Shown here: positions 25,946-34,478 of the stretch, piece by piece
Layout: every line of letters begins with the position of its first letter
Position numbering within the stretch: the stretch's first letter is position 1
Assembly: GCF_003814915.1 (NCBI RefSeq)
Contig: NZ_RKQK01000002.1
Location: 249,184-313,183, forward strand
From: Pacificibacter maritimus
GTDB lineage: Bacteria; Pseudomonadota; Alphaproteobacteria; Rhodobacterales; Rhodobacteraceae
Direction: 5' to 3'
Length of the DNA: 64,000 nt
Program-made: the position numbers and the translations under genes
The notes under the pieces: model-generated
The model's input: the letters and a program-made list of their open reading frames with translations, nothing else
The model's database searches: none
Told to the model about the DNA's origin: nothing

Positions 25946-26254
25946 TTAGTTCAAACGTTCGAGCCGCGTTAGAAATGGATCCTGCTTTGCTTTTAACCAT
26001 GAGGCGTTAAATTTGCGTTGGCGCTCTTGAGGGCGCCCCACCCGCAAACCAGGCAAAGGTAATGACGATTTGATCTGGTGCGCATCCGAATGCGGGCTCT
26101 TTGGACGACTTTCAAGATGACGCTGAACCAATAATGCCGAGACAGAAAAGATCATGAGACCAAAGCCAATAATGCCAAGTAGCGCACTGTCAGCCGCGCT
26201 CAATTCGTTCATCCATGTTAAAAATGCATGTTTAGCTTGTAAAAAAATATTCAT
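25946..26254 (-). CDS. Unidentified small membrane protein
   Basis: 102 residues from the ATG at 26254, which has AGGA six bases upstream; an earlier start at 26299 is less likely. One membrane segment (about 24-44, Ala-Leu-Leu-Gly-Ile-Ile-Gly-Phe-Gly) is followed by a basic cytoplasmic tail. No family recognised. It lies 45 bases upstream of the other small membrane gene on the same strand. Confidence 0.5.
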   Translation of the reverse strand: MNIFLQAKHAFLTWMNELSAADSALLGIIGFGLMIFSVSALLVQRHLESRPKSPHSDAHQIKSSLPLPGLRVGRPQERQRKFNASWLKAKQDPFLTRLERLN

Positions 26255-26383
26255 TCTATGTCCTGCACATTGGATAATTAACCTAAGATCAACTTTCACA
26301 AAAAACGCGGCAGGAATTGGGCGGGAATACGGAAAGAAATGTGGGAAATTGAGTAGGGCTCACAGCAGACGTCATATTTAAAA

Positions 26384-27349
26384 TCAAGACATCCCATCAG
26401 CCAAGCGGTCATCCCATAGCTGCTGCGCAACCTCATCGGCTTTAGAAACCCCCAAGGTTTCAAGCGCCAAGGCAGCAGTGCTCGTCACAATACCTGCGGC
26501 GAAATCATCGTGATCATCACCCGTCCAAAGAGCTGCCAGACGTGCGGGGGCACGATGTCCGTCATTCAACTTGCGGGTTTCATCAATTGTTGGATCAAAG
26601 CGATATTCCCAAGTTTGCCCCGCGCGCAATCCGAATGCGACGATGTCTTTCGATGGGTTTCGCTCAAATTCGCCACCGCCGCCCTTAATCACCGTCAAAG
26701 CATCTAGTGCCAGCAGCTTGGATGCATCAGATTGAAGATCACGATAAGACGGATGGAACACCCCTTGCACACTGGCTGTCGCACCACCTGGGTTAAGCAT
26801 CCGACTGACAGTGTTCAAACAAGAGCGCAGATCGAAATCGCGGCGCAATTGCAGTAAGCGCAACAGGTCTGGCGCGAAGTTTTCCAAAGGCAAATAGGCA
26901 ATACGTGATTTCGCGAGTTCGCTTTTTGCGGCAGCTGGACTTTCACAAACAGCAATGCCCGCATAAGGCAAAGCATCACGAATACTCTGCGCAGCCTCGC
27001 CTTCGCCATTGAAACCGTGCATCAAAACACTGTACCCAGCGCGCGCGACCAGCCGCGCCGACAACAAGAAATAAGGCAACCCACGGGTGCGTCCCGCAGC
27101 GTAGCTTGGCCAATCCAAATCAGGTGTCGGCACCAAAGGCAGGTGATCGCGCAGCGCTTGGGTGAAGCCCGCTATTTCTTCGGCAACTTCGCCCTTCATA
27201 CGCATGAGCATCAGCAGAGCCCCCACGGATTCAGGTGCTGCCCGCCCAGCAAGGATCAACCGCATGGCATCGTAGCTTTCAGCTTGCGTCAATGACCGAG
27301 AGCGACCAGGACCACGGCCCAAATGGCGAACGTATGGAGCGATAGACAT
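26384..27349 (-). CDS. YbiB-like anthranilate phosphoribosyltransferase-family protein
   Basis: 321 residues with the fold of TrpD/nucleoside phosphorylase class III: helical N-terminal domain (Glu-Ser-Val-Gly-Ala-Leu-Leu-Met-Leu-Met-Arg-Met-Lys-Gly) and a C-terminal catalytic-like domain containing Val-Ile-Lys-Gly-Gly-Gly-Gly-Glu. Related Escherichia coli YbiB binds nucleic acid and lacks clear TrpD activity, so anthranilate use is not assumed. No trp genes are nearby. It is divergent from mobA. Confidence 0.8.
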   Translation of the reverse strand: MSIAPYVRHLGRGPGRSRSLTQAESYDAMRLILAGRAAPESVGALLMLMRMKGEVAEEIAGFTQALRDHLPLVPTPDLDWPSYAAGRTRGLPYFLLSARLVARAGYSVLMHGFNGEGEAAQSIRDALPYAGIAVCESPAAAKSELAKSRIAYLPLENFAPDLLRLLQLRRDFDLRSCLNTVSRMLNPGGATASVQGVFHPSYRDLQSDASKLLALDALTVIKGGGGEFERNPSKDIVAFGLRAGQTWEYRFDPTIDETRKLNDGHRAPARLAALWTGDDHDDFAAGIVTSTAALALETLGVSKADEVAQQLWDDRLADGMS

Positions 27350-27487
27350 GCTGTGACCTTTGAGTTGCGAAGATTACATTAAGATAGTGCTAAGCATAGA
27401 CAGCTCTCGGGTGATGACCATAGGCAAAGCCATATTCGCCTTGAGTTCAACCAACGAGAAAGTCACAGTGGCGCGTGAATGGAATAA

Positions 27488-28165
27488 ATGATGCCAGAAA
27501 AGCAAATGGATAAAGCCACATCAAGCACTGCTACCGTTATTTTGGCGGGGGGGCGTGGCAGGCGCCTAGGGGGCAGTGACAAGGCTCTGCGCATTTTGAA
27601 TGCGGATCCCTTGGTACAGCACTGCCTACGCAGACTGAAAGACCAAGAGGATGTCAACGGTGACAGCCCTATCGGCCCCGTAGCACTAAACAGCAACTGC
27701 GATGCGCGGCACTATGCGGATTTCGGTCTGCCGATTATTGCTGACACTATTGGCGCGGATTATGGCCCTTTGGCGGGCATATTGGCGGCAATGGACTGGG
27801 CCTGTGATTTAGGTCATGCACAGGTGATGACCATTGCGGTCGATACGCCATTTTTTCCCAAAAATCTAACCGCACGTTTAGTGGCTGAGCGCACAGACAT
27901 GCCGATTGCGATGGCCGCGACGGTGGATGCGCAAGGGCATGTCTGGCCACAGCCGACTTTCGGCCTATGGGCCACGGATCTGCGAAATACATTGCGCGAC
28001 GATTTAGAAACTGGCGCGCGTAAGGTCATAACTTGGGCGCGATCTCAAGGCGTAACATCGGTCCAATTTAAAACAGGCACACAAGATCCGTTTTTCAACA
28101 TCAACACACCTGAAGATTTAGCGCTGGCGCAGACTATTTTGATGCAAGAACAGGACCGCATTTAA
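27488..28165 (+). CDS. mobA: Molybdenum cofactor guanylyltransferase
   Basis: 225 residues. Nucleotidyltransferase motif Leu-Ala-Gly-Gly-Arg-Gly-Arg-Arg-Leu-Gly-Gly-Ser-Asp-Lys near residues 18-32 and the metal-binding Asp-Thr-Pro-Phe-Phe. It adds GMP to molybdopterin for the bis-MGD cofactor. The last 32 bases overlap the 3' end of the antisense TusA-like gene. Start ATG 27488 (a second ATG follows directly). Confidence 0.92.
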   Translation: MMPEKQMDKATSSTATVILAGGRGRRLGGSDKALRILNADPLVQHCLRRLKDQEDVNGDSPIGPVALNSNCDARHYADFGLPIIADTIGADYGPLAGILAAMDWACDLGHAQVMTIAVDTPFFPKNLTARLVAERTDMPIAMAATVDAQGHVWPQPTFGLWATDLRNTLRDDLETGARKVITWARSQGVTSVQFKTGTQDPFFNINTPEDLALAQTILMQEQDRI

Positions 28166-28409
28166 TCACATAAGCCTGTGCAGCACCCGTGGGGCTATGG
28201 GCTGCTTCTTCTGGGCTTGCTTGTGATTGAGACAGCAATTCATGCCCCGCCTCATGACAAAAATGCGGCACGTCGATCACTGCGGCAGGATCGCTGGCAA
28301 CGAGCCGCACCACCTGCCCCGCCTGCATACTCATCAAAGCTTTACGCGCCTTAAGCACGGGCAAAGGGCACAACAGGCCCACTGCATCGATATTTTGATC
28401 CCAAGTCAT
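28134..28409 (-). CDS. TusA-family sulfur carrier protein
   Basis: 91 residues from the ATG at 28409; an ATG at 28421 is also possible. Near the N-terminus it has Ala-Val-Gly-Leu-Leu-Cys-Pro-Leu-Pro-Val-Leu-Lys-Ala, in which the Cys carries persulfide sulfur. Family members feed sulfur to tRNA thiolation and molybdenum cofactor formation, which suits the neighbouring mobA. A second Cys-Gly-Pro lies near the C-terminus. Its tail overlaps mobA on the other strand. Confidence 0.85.
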   Translation of the reverse strand: MTWDQNIDAVGLLCPLPVLKARKALMSMQAGQVVRLVASDPAAVIDVPHFCHEAGHELLSQSQASPEEAAHSPTGAAQAYVIKCGPVLASK

Positions 28410-28496
28410 ACATCTATGCATAGGTGCCTGTGCTCAGGTTGTCTATTGCGGAAAAAACGTCAAAGGTCTATTCTGATTAAAACGATAGGATAAATT

Positions 28497-28787
28497 ATGC
28501 AAACGTCACAAGCGACATTGAAAACCGAAAATGGGTCGAAATACTTGCAGCAACTGTGCAAGCACTTTGGCCACAAAGGCACGCTGGACATCACCTTTAC
28601 ACCTGAAGAAGGCAAGATCATCTTTCCCTTTGGGCCTGTAAATTTGAAAGCCGATGCTGCATCCCTTTGGATTGAAGTCAACGCGCCAGACGCGGAGGGC
28701 ATTGCGCGCGCAAAGGATGTGGTCGATCGCCACCTCGAACGCTTTGCCTTTCGTGAAGAGTTTAAAAACATGCCTTGGGAATCTTAA
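28497..28787 (+). CDS. DUF2218 protein
   Basis: 96 residues matching DUF2218 in length and pattern: Thr-Glu-Asn-Gly-Ser-Lys-Tyr-Leu-Gln-Gln-Leu-Cys-Lys-His-Phe and a C-terminal Asp-Arg-His-Leu-Glu-Arg-Phe-Ala-Phe-Arg. No catalytic motif or membrane segment. Often found with siderophore or iron genes elsewhere, but none is close here. Function unknown. It ends before a terminator. Confidence 0.8.
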   Translation: MQTSQATLKTENGSKYLQQLCKHFGHKGTLDITFTPEEGKIIFPFGPVNLKADAASLWIEVNAPDAEGIARAKDVVDRHLERFAFREEFKNMPWES

Positions 28788-28819
28788 ACCCATAGGCTCA
28801 CTGGCCTCCCCATGCGCAT

Positions 28820-28855
28820 AAGCCGCTCGTCCTCATTTGGGCAGAGCGGCTTTTT
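28820..28855 (+). terminator. Rho-independent terminator after the DUF2218 gene
   Basis: AAGCCGCTC (28820-28828) pairs perfectly with GAGCGGCTT (28844-28852), followed by T residues. Confidence 0.85.
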
Positions 28856-29049
28856 CACATAGATGCGTCACCAAACTCGGCCATATGATACTTTTCGTAT
28901 CGCAAAGCGCACAAATTTACATCACCTGTTGCAGCCTTCGTGACTGGTCAATAGATTGGAGGCTACGTAGGGTGAAAAAATCCGTTTTCAGCTGAGATTT
29001 CAAGCGGCCACGCCAATAACATAAGACCAAAATTCTGTCTGGAGGGACT

Positions 29050-30483
29050 ATGGAAAACCTAGAAACTTTTTTTGGGGTCATCAATGATCTCACATGGGGA
29101 TGGTCACTGATCCCTATTCTTGTCGTCTTCGGTGTCTTTATGACGCTTATGTCCGGCTTTGTTCAAATCGAATTTTTCAAGCGCATGTTCCGCGTTTTAT
29201 CAGGTGACAACCAAAACCAAGACCCAAATGCGCTCTCTGCACGTGCGGCTTTGCTTGTGTCTGTTGGTGGCCGCGTTGGCGGTGGTAACATCGCTGGTGT
29301 TGCCGTTGCGATCACCCTTGGCGGACCAGGCGCTGTTTTCTGGATGTGGATGATTGCCCTTGTCGGCATGGCGACTGCATTGATCGAATGTACCTTAGCG
29401 CAAGTATACAAACAATCTGATGGCAGCAGCGCATTCCGCGGCGGCCCAGCAGATTACATTCGTCGCGGTCTTGGCGCGCGTTACGGCTGGTTGGCTGTAA
29501 TTTATGCGATCTGTTTGTTGGCTTCATTCGGTTTGGGTTTCAACGCATTCCAAGGCAACACAGTTGCTGGCGCGGTACAAGAATCCTTTGGCGTTCCACG
29601 TCTTTACACAGGACTAGCGCTTGTCGTCTTGACAGGTTTCGTTGTCTTCGGTGGGATCAAACGTATCGCGAAAGCGGCAGACGTAATCGTACCTGTGATG
29701 GCACTTGGCTACATTTCACTCGCGGTCTTGGCCATTATCTTGAACATCACCGAAGTGCCACGCGTGCTCGGCGACATCGTTTCAAGTGCTTTTGGCTTTA
29801 ACGAAGCTGTTGCAGGCGGTATGGGCGCTGCAATCGCGCAGGGTTTGCGCCGTGGTTTGTTCTCGAATGAGGCAGGTCTGGGGTCAGCGCCAAACGTGGC
29901 AGCGACAGCCCTTGTGCGTCACCCCGTCAGCCAAGGTATTACGCAGTCGTTTTCTGTGTTCATCGATACAATCCTGATTTGCTCATGTACGGCTTTCATC
30001 ATCCTTTTGGGCGATGTCTATGTGCCAAGCGCTGAAGGCATTGATGGCGTTGTTTTGACAACCCAGTCTTTGGTCAGCCATTTTGGCACATGGTCACAAT
30101 ATGCTTTGACCTTTGCGATCTTGCTGTTTGCTTTCTCATCTGTGATCTACAACACATACTTGGGTGAAAATGCGATGGCTGCGATCACCAAGTCAAAAGA
30201 AGCAATCATCGGTCTGCGTGTTGCCATCTTGGGCATCGTATTTTTGGGCGCTGTTGCGCCGAATGCGACATCAGTGTTCTTCTTCTCTGATCCGATGATG
30301 GGCATCTTGGCTGTGGTCAACTTGGTTGCCTTGATGATGCTCTTTCCAACTGCGATGCGCGTTGTCGATGACTTCCGTAAACAGTTGCGCAACGGCGTTG
30401 AACGGCCTGTGTTTAACCCAGACGATTTCCAAGACTTGAACTTGGATCGAGAAGCTTGGGACACCAAGCGCTGGAATGACTAA
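29050..30483 (+). CDS. Sodium:alanine symporter (AGCS family)
   Basis: 477 residues with about 10-11 membrane helices. Family-typical Val-Gly-Gly-Arg-Val-Gly-Gly-Gly-Asn-Ile-Ala-Gly-Val and Gly-Leu-Phe-Ser-Asn-Glu-Ala-Gly-Leu-Gly-Ser-Ala-Pro motifs are present. It takes up alanine, glycine or a related amino acid with sodium, a suitable ion at sea. GGAGG sits before the ATG. Own terminator. The next gene, aspartate ammonia-lyase, lies after the terminator in the same direction. Confidence 0.92.
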   Translation: MENLETFFGVINDLTWGWSLIPILVVFGVFMTLMSGFVQIEFFKRMFRVLSGDNQNQDPNALSARAALLVSVGGRVGGGNIAGVAVAITLGGPGAVFWMWMIALVGMATALIECTLAQVYKQSDGSSAFRGGPADYIRRGLGARYGWLAVIYAICLLASFGLGFNAFQGNTVAGAVQESFGVPRLYTGLALVVLTGFVVFGGIKRIAKAADVIVPVMALGYISLAVLAIILNITEVPRVLGDIVSSAFGFNEAVAGGMGAAIAQGLRRGLFSNEAGLGSAPNVAATALVRHPVSQGITQSFSVFIDTILICSCTAFIILLGDVYVPSAEGIDGVVLTTQSLVSHFGTWSQYALTFAILLFAFSSVIYNTYLGENAMAAITKSKEAIIGLRVAILGIVFLGAVAPNATSVFFFSDPMMGILAVVNLVALMMLFPTAMRVVDDFRKQLRNGVERPVFNPDDFQDLNLDREAWDTKRWND

Positions 30484-30490
30484 AAACTTT

Positions 30491-30515
30491 GGGTCGCCTT
30501 CGGGCGGCCCTTTTT
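30491..30515 (+). terminator. Rho-independent terminator after the AGCS gene
   Basis: GGGTCGCC (30491-30498) and GGCGGCCC (30503-30510) enclose a TTCG loop, followed by five T residues. Confidence 0.92.
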
Positions 30516-30531
30516 ATGTAGAAAGAACACG

Positions 30532-31902
30532 ATGACAAATTCCCGCATAGAACACGACAGCCTTGGCTCAATGAGCTTACCTAAAGATTGCATTTGGGGC
30601 ATTCACACAGCCCGTGCCATTGAAAACTTTCCGATTTCAGGCATACCCCTAAATCTATTCCCCGAATTCATTCGGTCATTGGCTTGGGTCAAAAAAGCGG
30701 CAGCACAGGCGAACCGCTCTTTGCATGTTTTGGATGCAAAAAAAGCCGATGTGATTTCTGAGGTCTGCGACGAAATCATTGCAGGTCAACACCACCAACA
30801 TTTCAATGTTGATATGATCCAAGGCGGCGCGGGCACATCGACCAATATGAACACAAATGAAGTCATTACCAATTTGGCTTTGATTAAAATGGGATTTGCG
30901 CCAGGTGATTACACGCATCTGCACCCAAATGATGACGTGAACAAATCGCAATCCACCAACGACGTCTATCCCACAGCGATGCGTCTGGCGATTGTATCGC
31001 AATGCGAAGCCTTTGAAGCGGCACAACAACGCTTGGTCGATGCCTTCGCCGAACGTGCTGAAGCTTTCAAAGACATCCGCAAAATTGGCCGCACCCAGTT
31101 GCAAGATGCTGTGCCGATGACATTGGGGCAAGAATTCGCAGGCTTTGCCGCGACCCTACGCGAAGATATCGCGATCATCGAACGGCTGTCGCACCTGCTG
31201 CTTGAAGTAAACTTGGGCGGTACAGCCATTGGCACACGGGTCAACACCCCCGATGGATATGCAGAACTGGCCGTGGCCAAACTGCGCAAAGTCAGCGGGC
31301 TTGAGACACAATTGGCCAGTGATTTGGTCGAAGCGTCATCTGACACAGGCGCTTATGTTACCTTTTCAGGGGTACTCAAACGCATTTCTGTGAAACTGTC
31401 GAAAATCTGCAATGACCTTAGGCTTTTGTCCTCAGGCCCGCGCTCTGGCTTTCATGAAATCAACCTGCCCGCTGTGCAAGCTGGCAGCTCCATTATGCCG
31501 GGCAAAGTGAACCCTGTGATCCCCGAAGTGGTCAATCAAGTGGCTTTCCAAGTGATTGGCAACGACCTGACTGTCACAATGGCGGCAGAAGCGGGACAGT
31601 TGCAGTTGAATGCCTTTGAGCCAGTGATCGTTTTGAACGTTTTGCAATCCATGCGCATTTTGATGCAAGCAATGGACACACTTTGCACGCGCTGTGTCAC
31701 GGGCATCACTGCCGATGTGGAGCAATGCGAAGGTCAGCTTGAAAATTCTCTGGTTTTGGCCACCCGACTTGTGCCTCATATCGGGTACGAAGCCTCAGCT
31801 AAGATCGCGAAAACCGCATTGAGCGAAGGGCTGAGTGTTACTGAAGCCGCCATCAAACTGGGCATCGGCACTTTGGAAGAAATGGCCGATTATCTTGCCT
31901 AA
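30532..31902 (+). CDS. aspA: Aspartate ammonia-lyase
   Basis: 456 residues, fumarase/aspartase superfamily. The signature loop Gly-Ser-Ser-Ile-Met-Pro-Gly-Lys-Val-Asn-Pro carries the catalytic Ser, and the Thr-Ser-region motifs (Gly-Ala-Gly-Thr-Ser-Thr-Asn-Met-Asn; His-Pro-Asn-Asp-Asp-Val-Asn-Lys-Ser-Gln-Ser) are complete. It deaminates aspartate to fumarate. Fumarase or other members are not fully excluded, but the downstream asparaginase supports aspartase. It faces the asparaginase gene, with a hairpin between. Confidence 0.88.
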   Translation: MTNSRIEHDSLGSMSLPKDCIWGIHTARAIENFPISGIPLNLFPEFIRSLAWVKKAAAQANRSLHVLDAKKADVISEVCDEIIAGQHHQHFNVDMIQGGAGTSTNMNTNEVITNLALIKMGFAPGDYTHLHPNDDVNKSQSTNDVYPTAMRLAIVSQCEAFEAAQQRLVDAFAERAEAFKDIRKIGRTQLQDAVPMTLGQEFAGFAATLREDIAIIERLSHLLLEVNLGGTAIGTRVNTPDGYAELAVAKLRKVSGLETQLASDLVEASSDTGAYVTFSGVLKRISVKLSKICNDLRLLSSGPRSGFHEINLPAVQAGSSIMPGKVNPVIPEVVNQVAFQVIGNDLTVTMAAEAGQLQLNAFEPVIVLNVLQSMRILMQAMDTLCTRCVTGITADVEQCEGQLENSLVLATRLVPHIGYEASAKIAKTALSEGLSVTEAAIKLGIGTLEEMADYLA

Positions 31903-31907
31903 AGCAT

Positions 31908-31937
31908 GTTGGGTGGGCTGTATTTGGCTCACCCAAC
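31908..31937. terminator. Terminator-like hairpin between aspA and the asparaginase gene
   Basis: GTTGGGTG (31908-31915) pairs with CACCCAAC (31930-31937), with an inner GGC/GCT extension. It lies exactly between two convergent stops. There is no clear T run, so efficiency is uncertain. Confidence 0.5.
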
Positions 31938-31948
31938 CCGTTCGAATG

Positions 31949-32797
31949 TTAGCTCAACCACAGATGTATTAATGCGGCCTCTGGTGTTTCTGCTGCGCCA
32001 TTTTCAACGCCCGCGGCCCAAAGCGGGGCACCCGCTGCATAGGTTCCAGGTTCCAACCCGCCAAACATACACTGGCTGACAGCACGAATGCGTTTTCCCT
32101 GCGCTGTAGCACGTTTGATCGCATCTAAGACCTTAGGATCAGACATAGCAGTTCCCGCGCCGAACACGCGCAAAACAGCCCCATCCAAATGCTCTAATAT
32201 AGCGGTCAGCGCTGTGGATGACATCGCAGGCGATAGCGTCAGAATAGCCAAGTCCAAAGGCAAAAAGCGACGGGTTTGCGGCAAATCCAAAGATGCTTGT
32301 GGAATGGATTGAAACGCATCCAAGTCACTGCTGTGCTGTTTCACCAATCCCTCTGCAGGCAGAACCTGTCCTGCAAAACATAGAAAAACACCACGGTCAG
32401 GGCCAGTAAGCGCTGTCTTGAGTGCCAAATCCAGATTGCCCTCAGCATCCCCTGAAAATCCCAGTGGTTTCATCGATCCGCACAACACAACTCGGCGCGC
32501 TGCCCCATGTAACGCCTGCGCCAAAGCGGCACCTGTAAACGACATTGTATCAGTGCCATGCGTGATGATCACCGGCGCGTCTGGATGTGCGTCAATCAGA
32601 TCAAGCATCCTGTTCCAATGCTGCGGCCCAATATCTGCGCTGTCGATCAAAGGCGCAAATACATGCTGCACCAGACTGTGTTCTGCGCTCAATCGCGCGG
32701 TCATCGCCGCCTCGACAAGACCAGCTTTTGGCGCGAGCCCATGCGCGGTCTCGGCCATGCCAATGGTGCCGCCTGTATGGATCAATAAAATGTTCAT
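31949..32797 (-). CDS. Asparaginase
   Basis: 282 residues from the ATG at 32797. The two catalytic Thr regions are present: His-Thr-Gly-Gly-Thr-Ile-Gly-Met at the N-terminus and Thr-His-Gly-Thr-Asp-Thr-Met-Ser-Phe-Thr-Gly, with Cys-Gly-Ser-Met-Lys supplying the Lys. There is no signal peptide, so it is probably cytoplasmic. It converts asparagine to aspartate for aspA. Its ATG overlaps the racemase stop by four bases (ATGA), so the two are coupled. Confidence 0.9.
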   Translation of the reverse strand: MNILLIHTGGTIGMAETAHGLAPKAGLVEAAMTARLSAEHSLVQHVFAPLIDSADIGPQHWNRMLDLIDAHPDAPVIITHGTDTMSFTGAALAQALHGAARRVVLCGSMKPLGFSGDAEGNLDLALKTALTGPDRGVFLCFAGQVLPAEGLVKQHSSDLDAFQSIPQASLDLPQTRRFLPLDLAILTLSPAMSSTALTAILEHLDGAVLRVFGAGTAMSDPKVLDAIKRATAQGKRIRAVSQCMFGGLEPGTYAAGAPLWAAGVENGAAETPEAALIHLWLS

Positions 32798-33537
32798 ACA
32801 GCAACTCTCTGCGGTGCATCTGCACGGGCTTCCACGGCAAGTTGCGCCAACCTGTGGGCCACCACATCTGTCACATCCATAACCGTTTTTCCCTCTACAG
32901 GGCAGGCAATCAAGGGCAGTTCGGTGCATGCCAAAAGTACGTAATCGGCTGCAAGACTTTGCGTAATTTCGACAAAACTTGCCCGTAACGCCGCACGATC
33001 TTGATCGTTGCGCTTCACATCTTCGATCAACTTGTGCAATTCACTGGTTGCCTGAGGCACTTCCAAATGAATGTGCCGTGACAGCTCTGTATAAACAGAA
33101 TAGTCATCCAAGGCCAAAACAGGTCCCGCGGCCAAAAGCCCTGCTTTTTGTTGGCCCGACGATTCAAGCGCGTCGCGCAAGACGGACGTAAATGACAAAA
33201 ACTTGCCCGCATTGGGGATCGTTTTCAATAAGGCTTCGATCTGGGGTTCGAACCAATTCAGCGTGTTGCAAGCAATGGCAAAGACATCAACCTGTGGCGC
33301 GATCTGGCACAGGGCGTTTTCCATTGCAGCCCAAGTCTCGGCTTCATTCGCGCGTAGATCCATAGATAGGCCAAGCTGCGGTTCAGAGACGATCACCACG
33401 CGGGCTGCATCGACATCCCCCGTGAACTTGGGGCCCAAAATCTGCTGTGTGTGCACAAGAATTTTCGACCATAGGTCAACCCCTGCCTCAGGGCCCGATC
33501 CAGCGATAATTCCAATCGTATAAGCGCGTTGTTCCAT
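32794..33537 (-). CDS. Aspartate/glutamate racemase-family protein
   Basis: 247 residues from the ATG at 33537, with AAGGAG upstream. The two Cys-containing active-site motifs are Ile-Ala-Cys-Asn-Thr and Leu-Ala-Cys-Thr-Glu-Leu-Pro, as in cofactor-independent Asp racemases. Interconversion of L- and D-aspartate would feed or drain the asparaginase/aspartase pathway; hydantoin-type use cannot be excluded. First gene of the operon with asparaginase, divergent from the regulator. Confidence 0.85.
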   Translation of the reverse strand: MEQRAYTIGIIAGSGPEAGVDLWSKILVHTQQILGPKFTGDVDAARVVIVSEPQLGLSMDLRANEAETWAAMENALCQIAPQVDVFAIACNTLNWFEPQIEALLKTIPNAGKFLSFTSVLRDALESSGQQKAGLLAAGPVLALDDYSVYTELSRHIHLEVPQATSELHKLIEDVKRNDQDRAALRASFVEITQSLAADYVLLACTELPLIACPVEGKTVMDVTDVVAHRLAQLAVEARADAPQRVAV

Positions 33538-33555
33538 TGATATCTCCTTGCGGTG

Positions 33556-33584
33556 ATAATGGACACAGATGCGAGACTTGACAA
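33556..33584 (-). promoter_or_regulatory. Promoter of the racemase-asparaginase operon
   Basis: On the minus strand, TTGTCA (33579-33584) and CATTAT (33556-33561) are 17 bases apart, matching the sigma-70 consensus at 5/6 and 4/6. A TTGAC-N6-GTCAA dyad overlaps the -35 region at 33578-33593 and could be an operator. Confidence 0.5.
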
Positions 33585-33620
33585 TAACGTCAATCAACGC
33601 GATCTGTTGCACTGTGATGC

Positions 33621-33626
33621 TATAAT
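33621..33626 (+). promoter_or_regulatory. -10 element of the XRE-type regulator gene
   Basis: A perfect TATAAT sits 19 bases before the TTG start; the -35 is not clear. Confidence 0.35.
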
Positions 33627-33644
33627 AGCAAGAAAGCGAACCTG

Positions 33645-34448
33645 TTGTCTGAGATTTCCCAAAACCTACGTCTTTTATGTTCCTTTAAAACCTCAATCTC
33701 TCAAGTCGCTCGGGATTTAGGCGTGAACCGCAGTCAGCTCAATCGGTATTTGGCGGGCACCTCGACGCCACGTACGGGTTTGATGCGTAAGATTTGCGAT
33801 TATTTCGGCGTGGAACTGCATGAGTTGATGTTGCCGCAAAGCAGTTTTGAAGAATTGATCCAATCGCGTGGATTAGATAACGACAGCACGGGGCGCTTGA
33901 TGCGCCAATATGTCAACAAAATCATGGCACGCAATCAACCCCGCATCCAGAATATGACAGGGATGTTTTGGGAATATTACGCGTCTATGTCGCAACCTGG
34001 TAAGATCATTCGCAACATGATCGTTTTTGAACAGAACGACCACTACATGTTTTACCGCAGGCTCGAACGGATGGGGCCACATAACAAACCGTGCAAGCAT
34101 CATTTTCGCTATCAAGGGGCAGCCCTGATGACAGGTGACCGTATCTTTATGTCCGATTACGAATACAGCGCCGAAGTGGAACTGACGCAAACGGTTTTAT
34201 ACCCCGATTATGCGATGCGCTGGACACGAATTCATGGCATCAAACTGGGTGTTTCAGCAGACAGCAGCCATATCCCTTGTGCCGTGCGGGTCGTCTTTGA
34301 ACGACCGCCCCATTCCATGCGGATGATGTCAGTGCTGCGGCACTGCGGGTTATTTGATTTTGACAGTCCAGATATTCCAGAACATGTGCTCGCCATGATC
34401 GACAACACCCACAGCGGGCCGCATAAGTTTGAGGCCTATTCGCGCTAA
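33645..34448 (+). CDS. XRE-family HTH regulator
   Basis: 267 residues. The N-terminal HTH (about 10-60) contains Ser-Gln-Val-Ala-Arg-Asp-Leu-Gly-Val-Asn-Arg-Ser-Gln-Leu-Asn-Arg-Tyr-Leu. The rest is a larger unclassified domain with His and Cys residues (Pro-Cys-Lys-His-His-Phe). The start is a TTG at 33645. Divergent from the racemase and asparaginase genes with 107 bases between, so it is the probable local regulator. Ligand unknown. Confidence 0.75.
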   Translation: MSEISQNLRLLCSFKTSISQVARDLGVNRSQLNRYLAGTSTPRTGLMRKICDYFGVELHELMLPQSSFEELIQSRGLDNDSTGRLMRQYVNKIMARNQPRIQNMTGMFWEYYASMSQPGKIIRNMIVFEQNDHYMFYRRLERMGPHNKPCKHHFRYQGAALMTGDRIFMSDYEYSAEVELTQTVLYPDYAMRWTRIHGIKLGVSADSSHIPCAVRVVFERPPHSMRMMSVLRHCGLFDFDSPDIPEHVLAMIDNTHSGPHKFEAYSR

Positions 34449-34478
34449 GCCTCAAACCTTGCTCATCAGACTGCTCGC

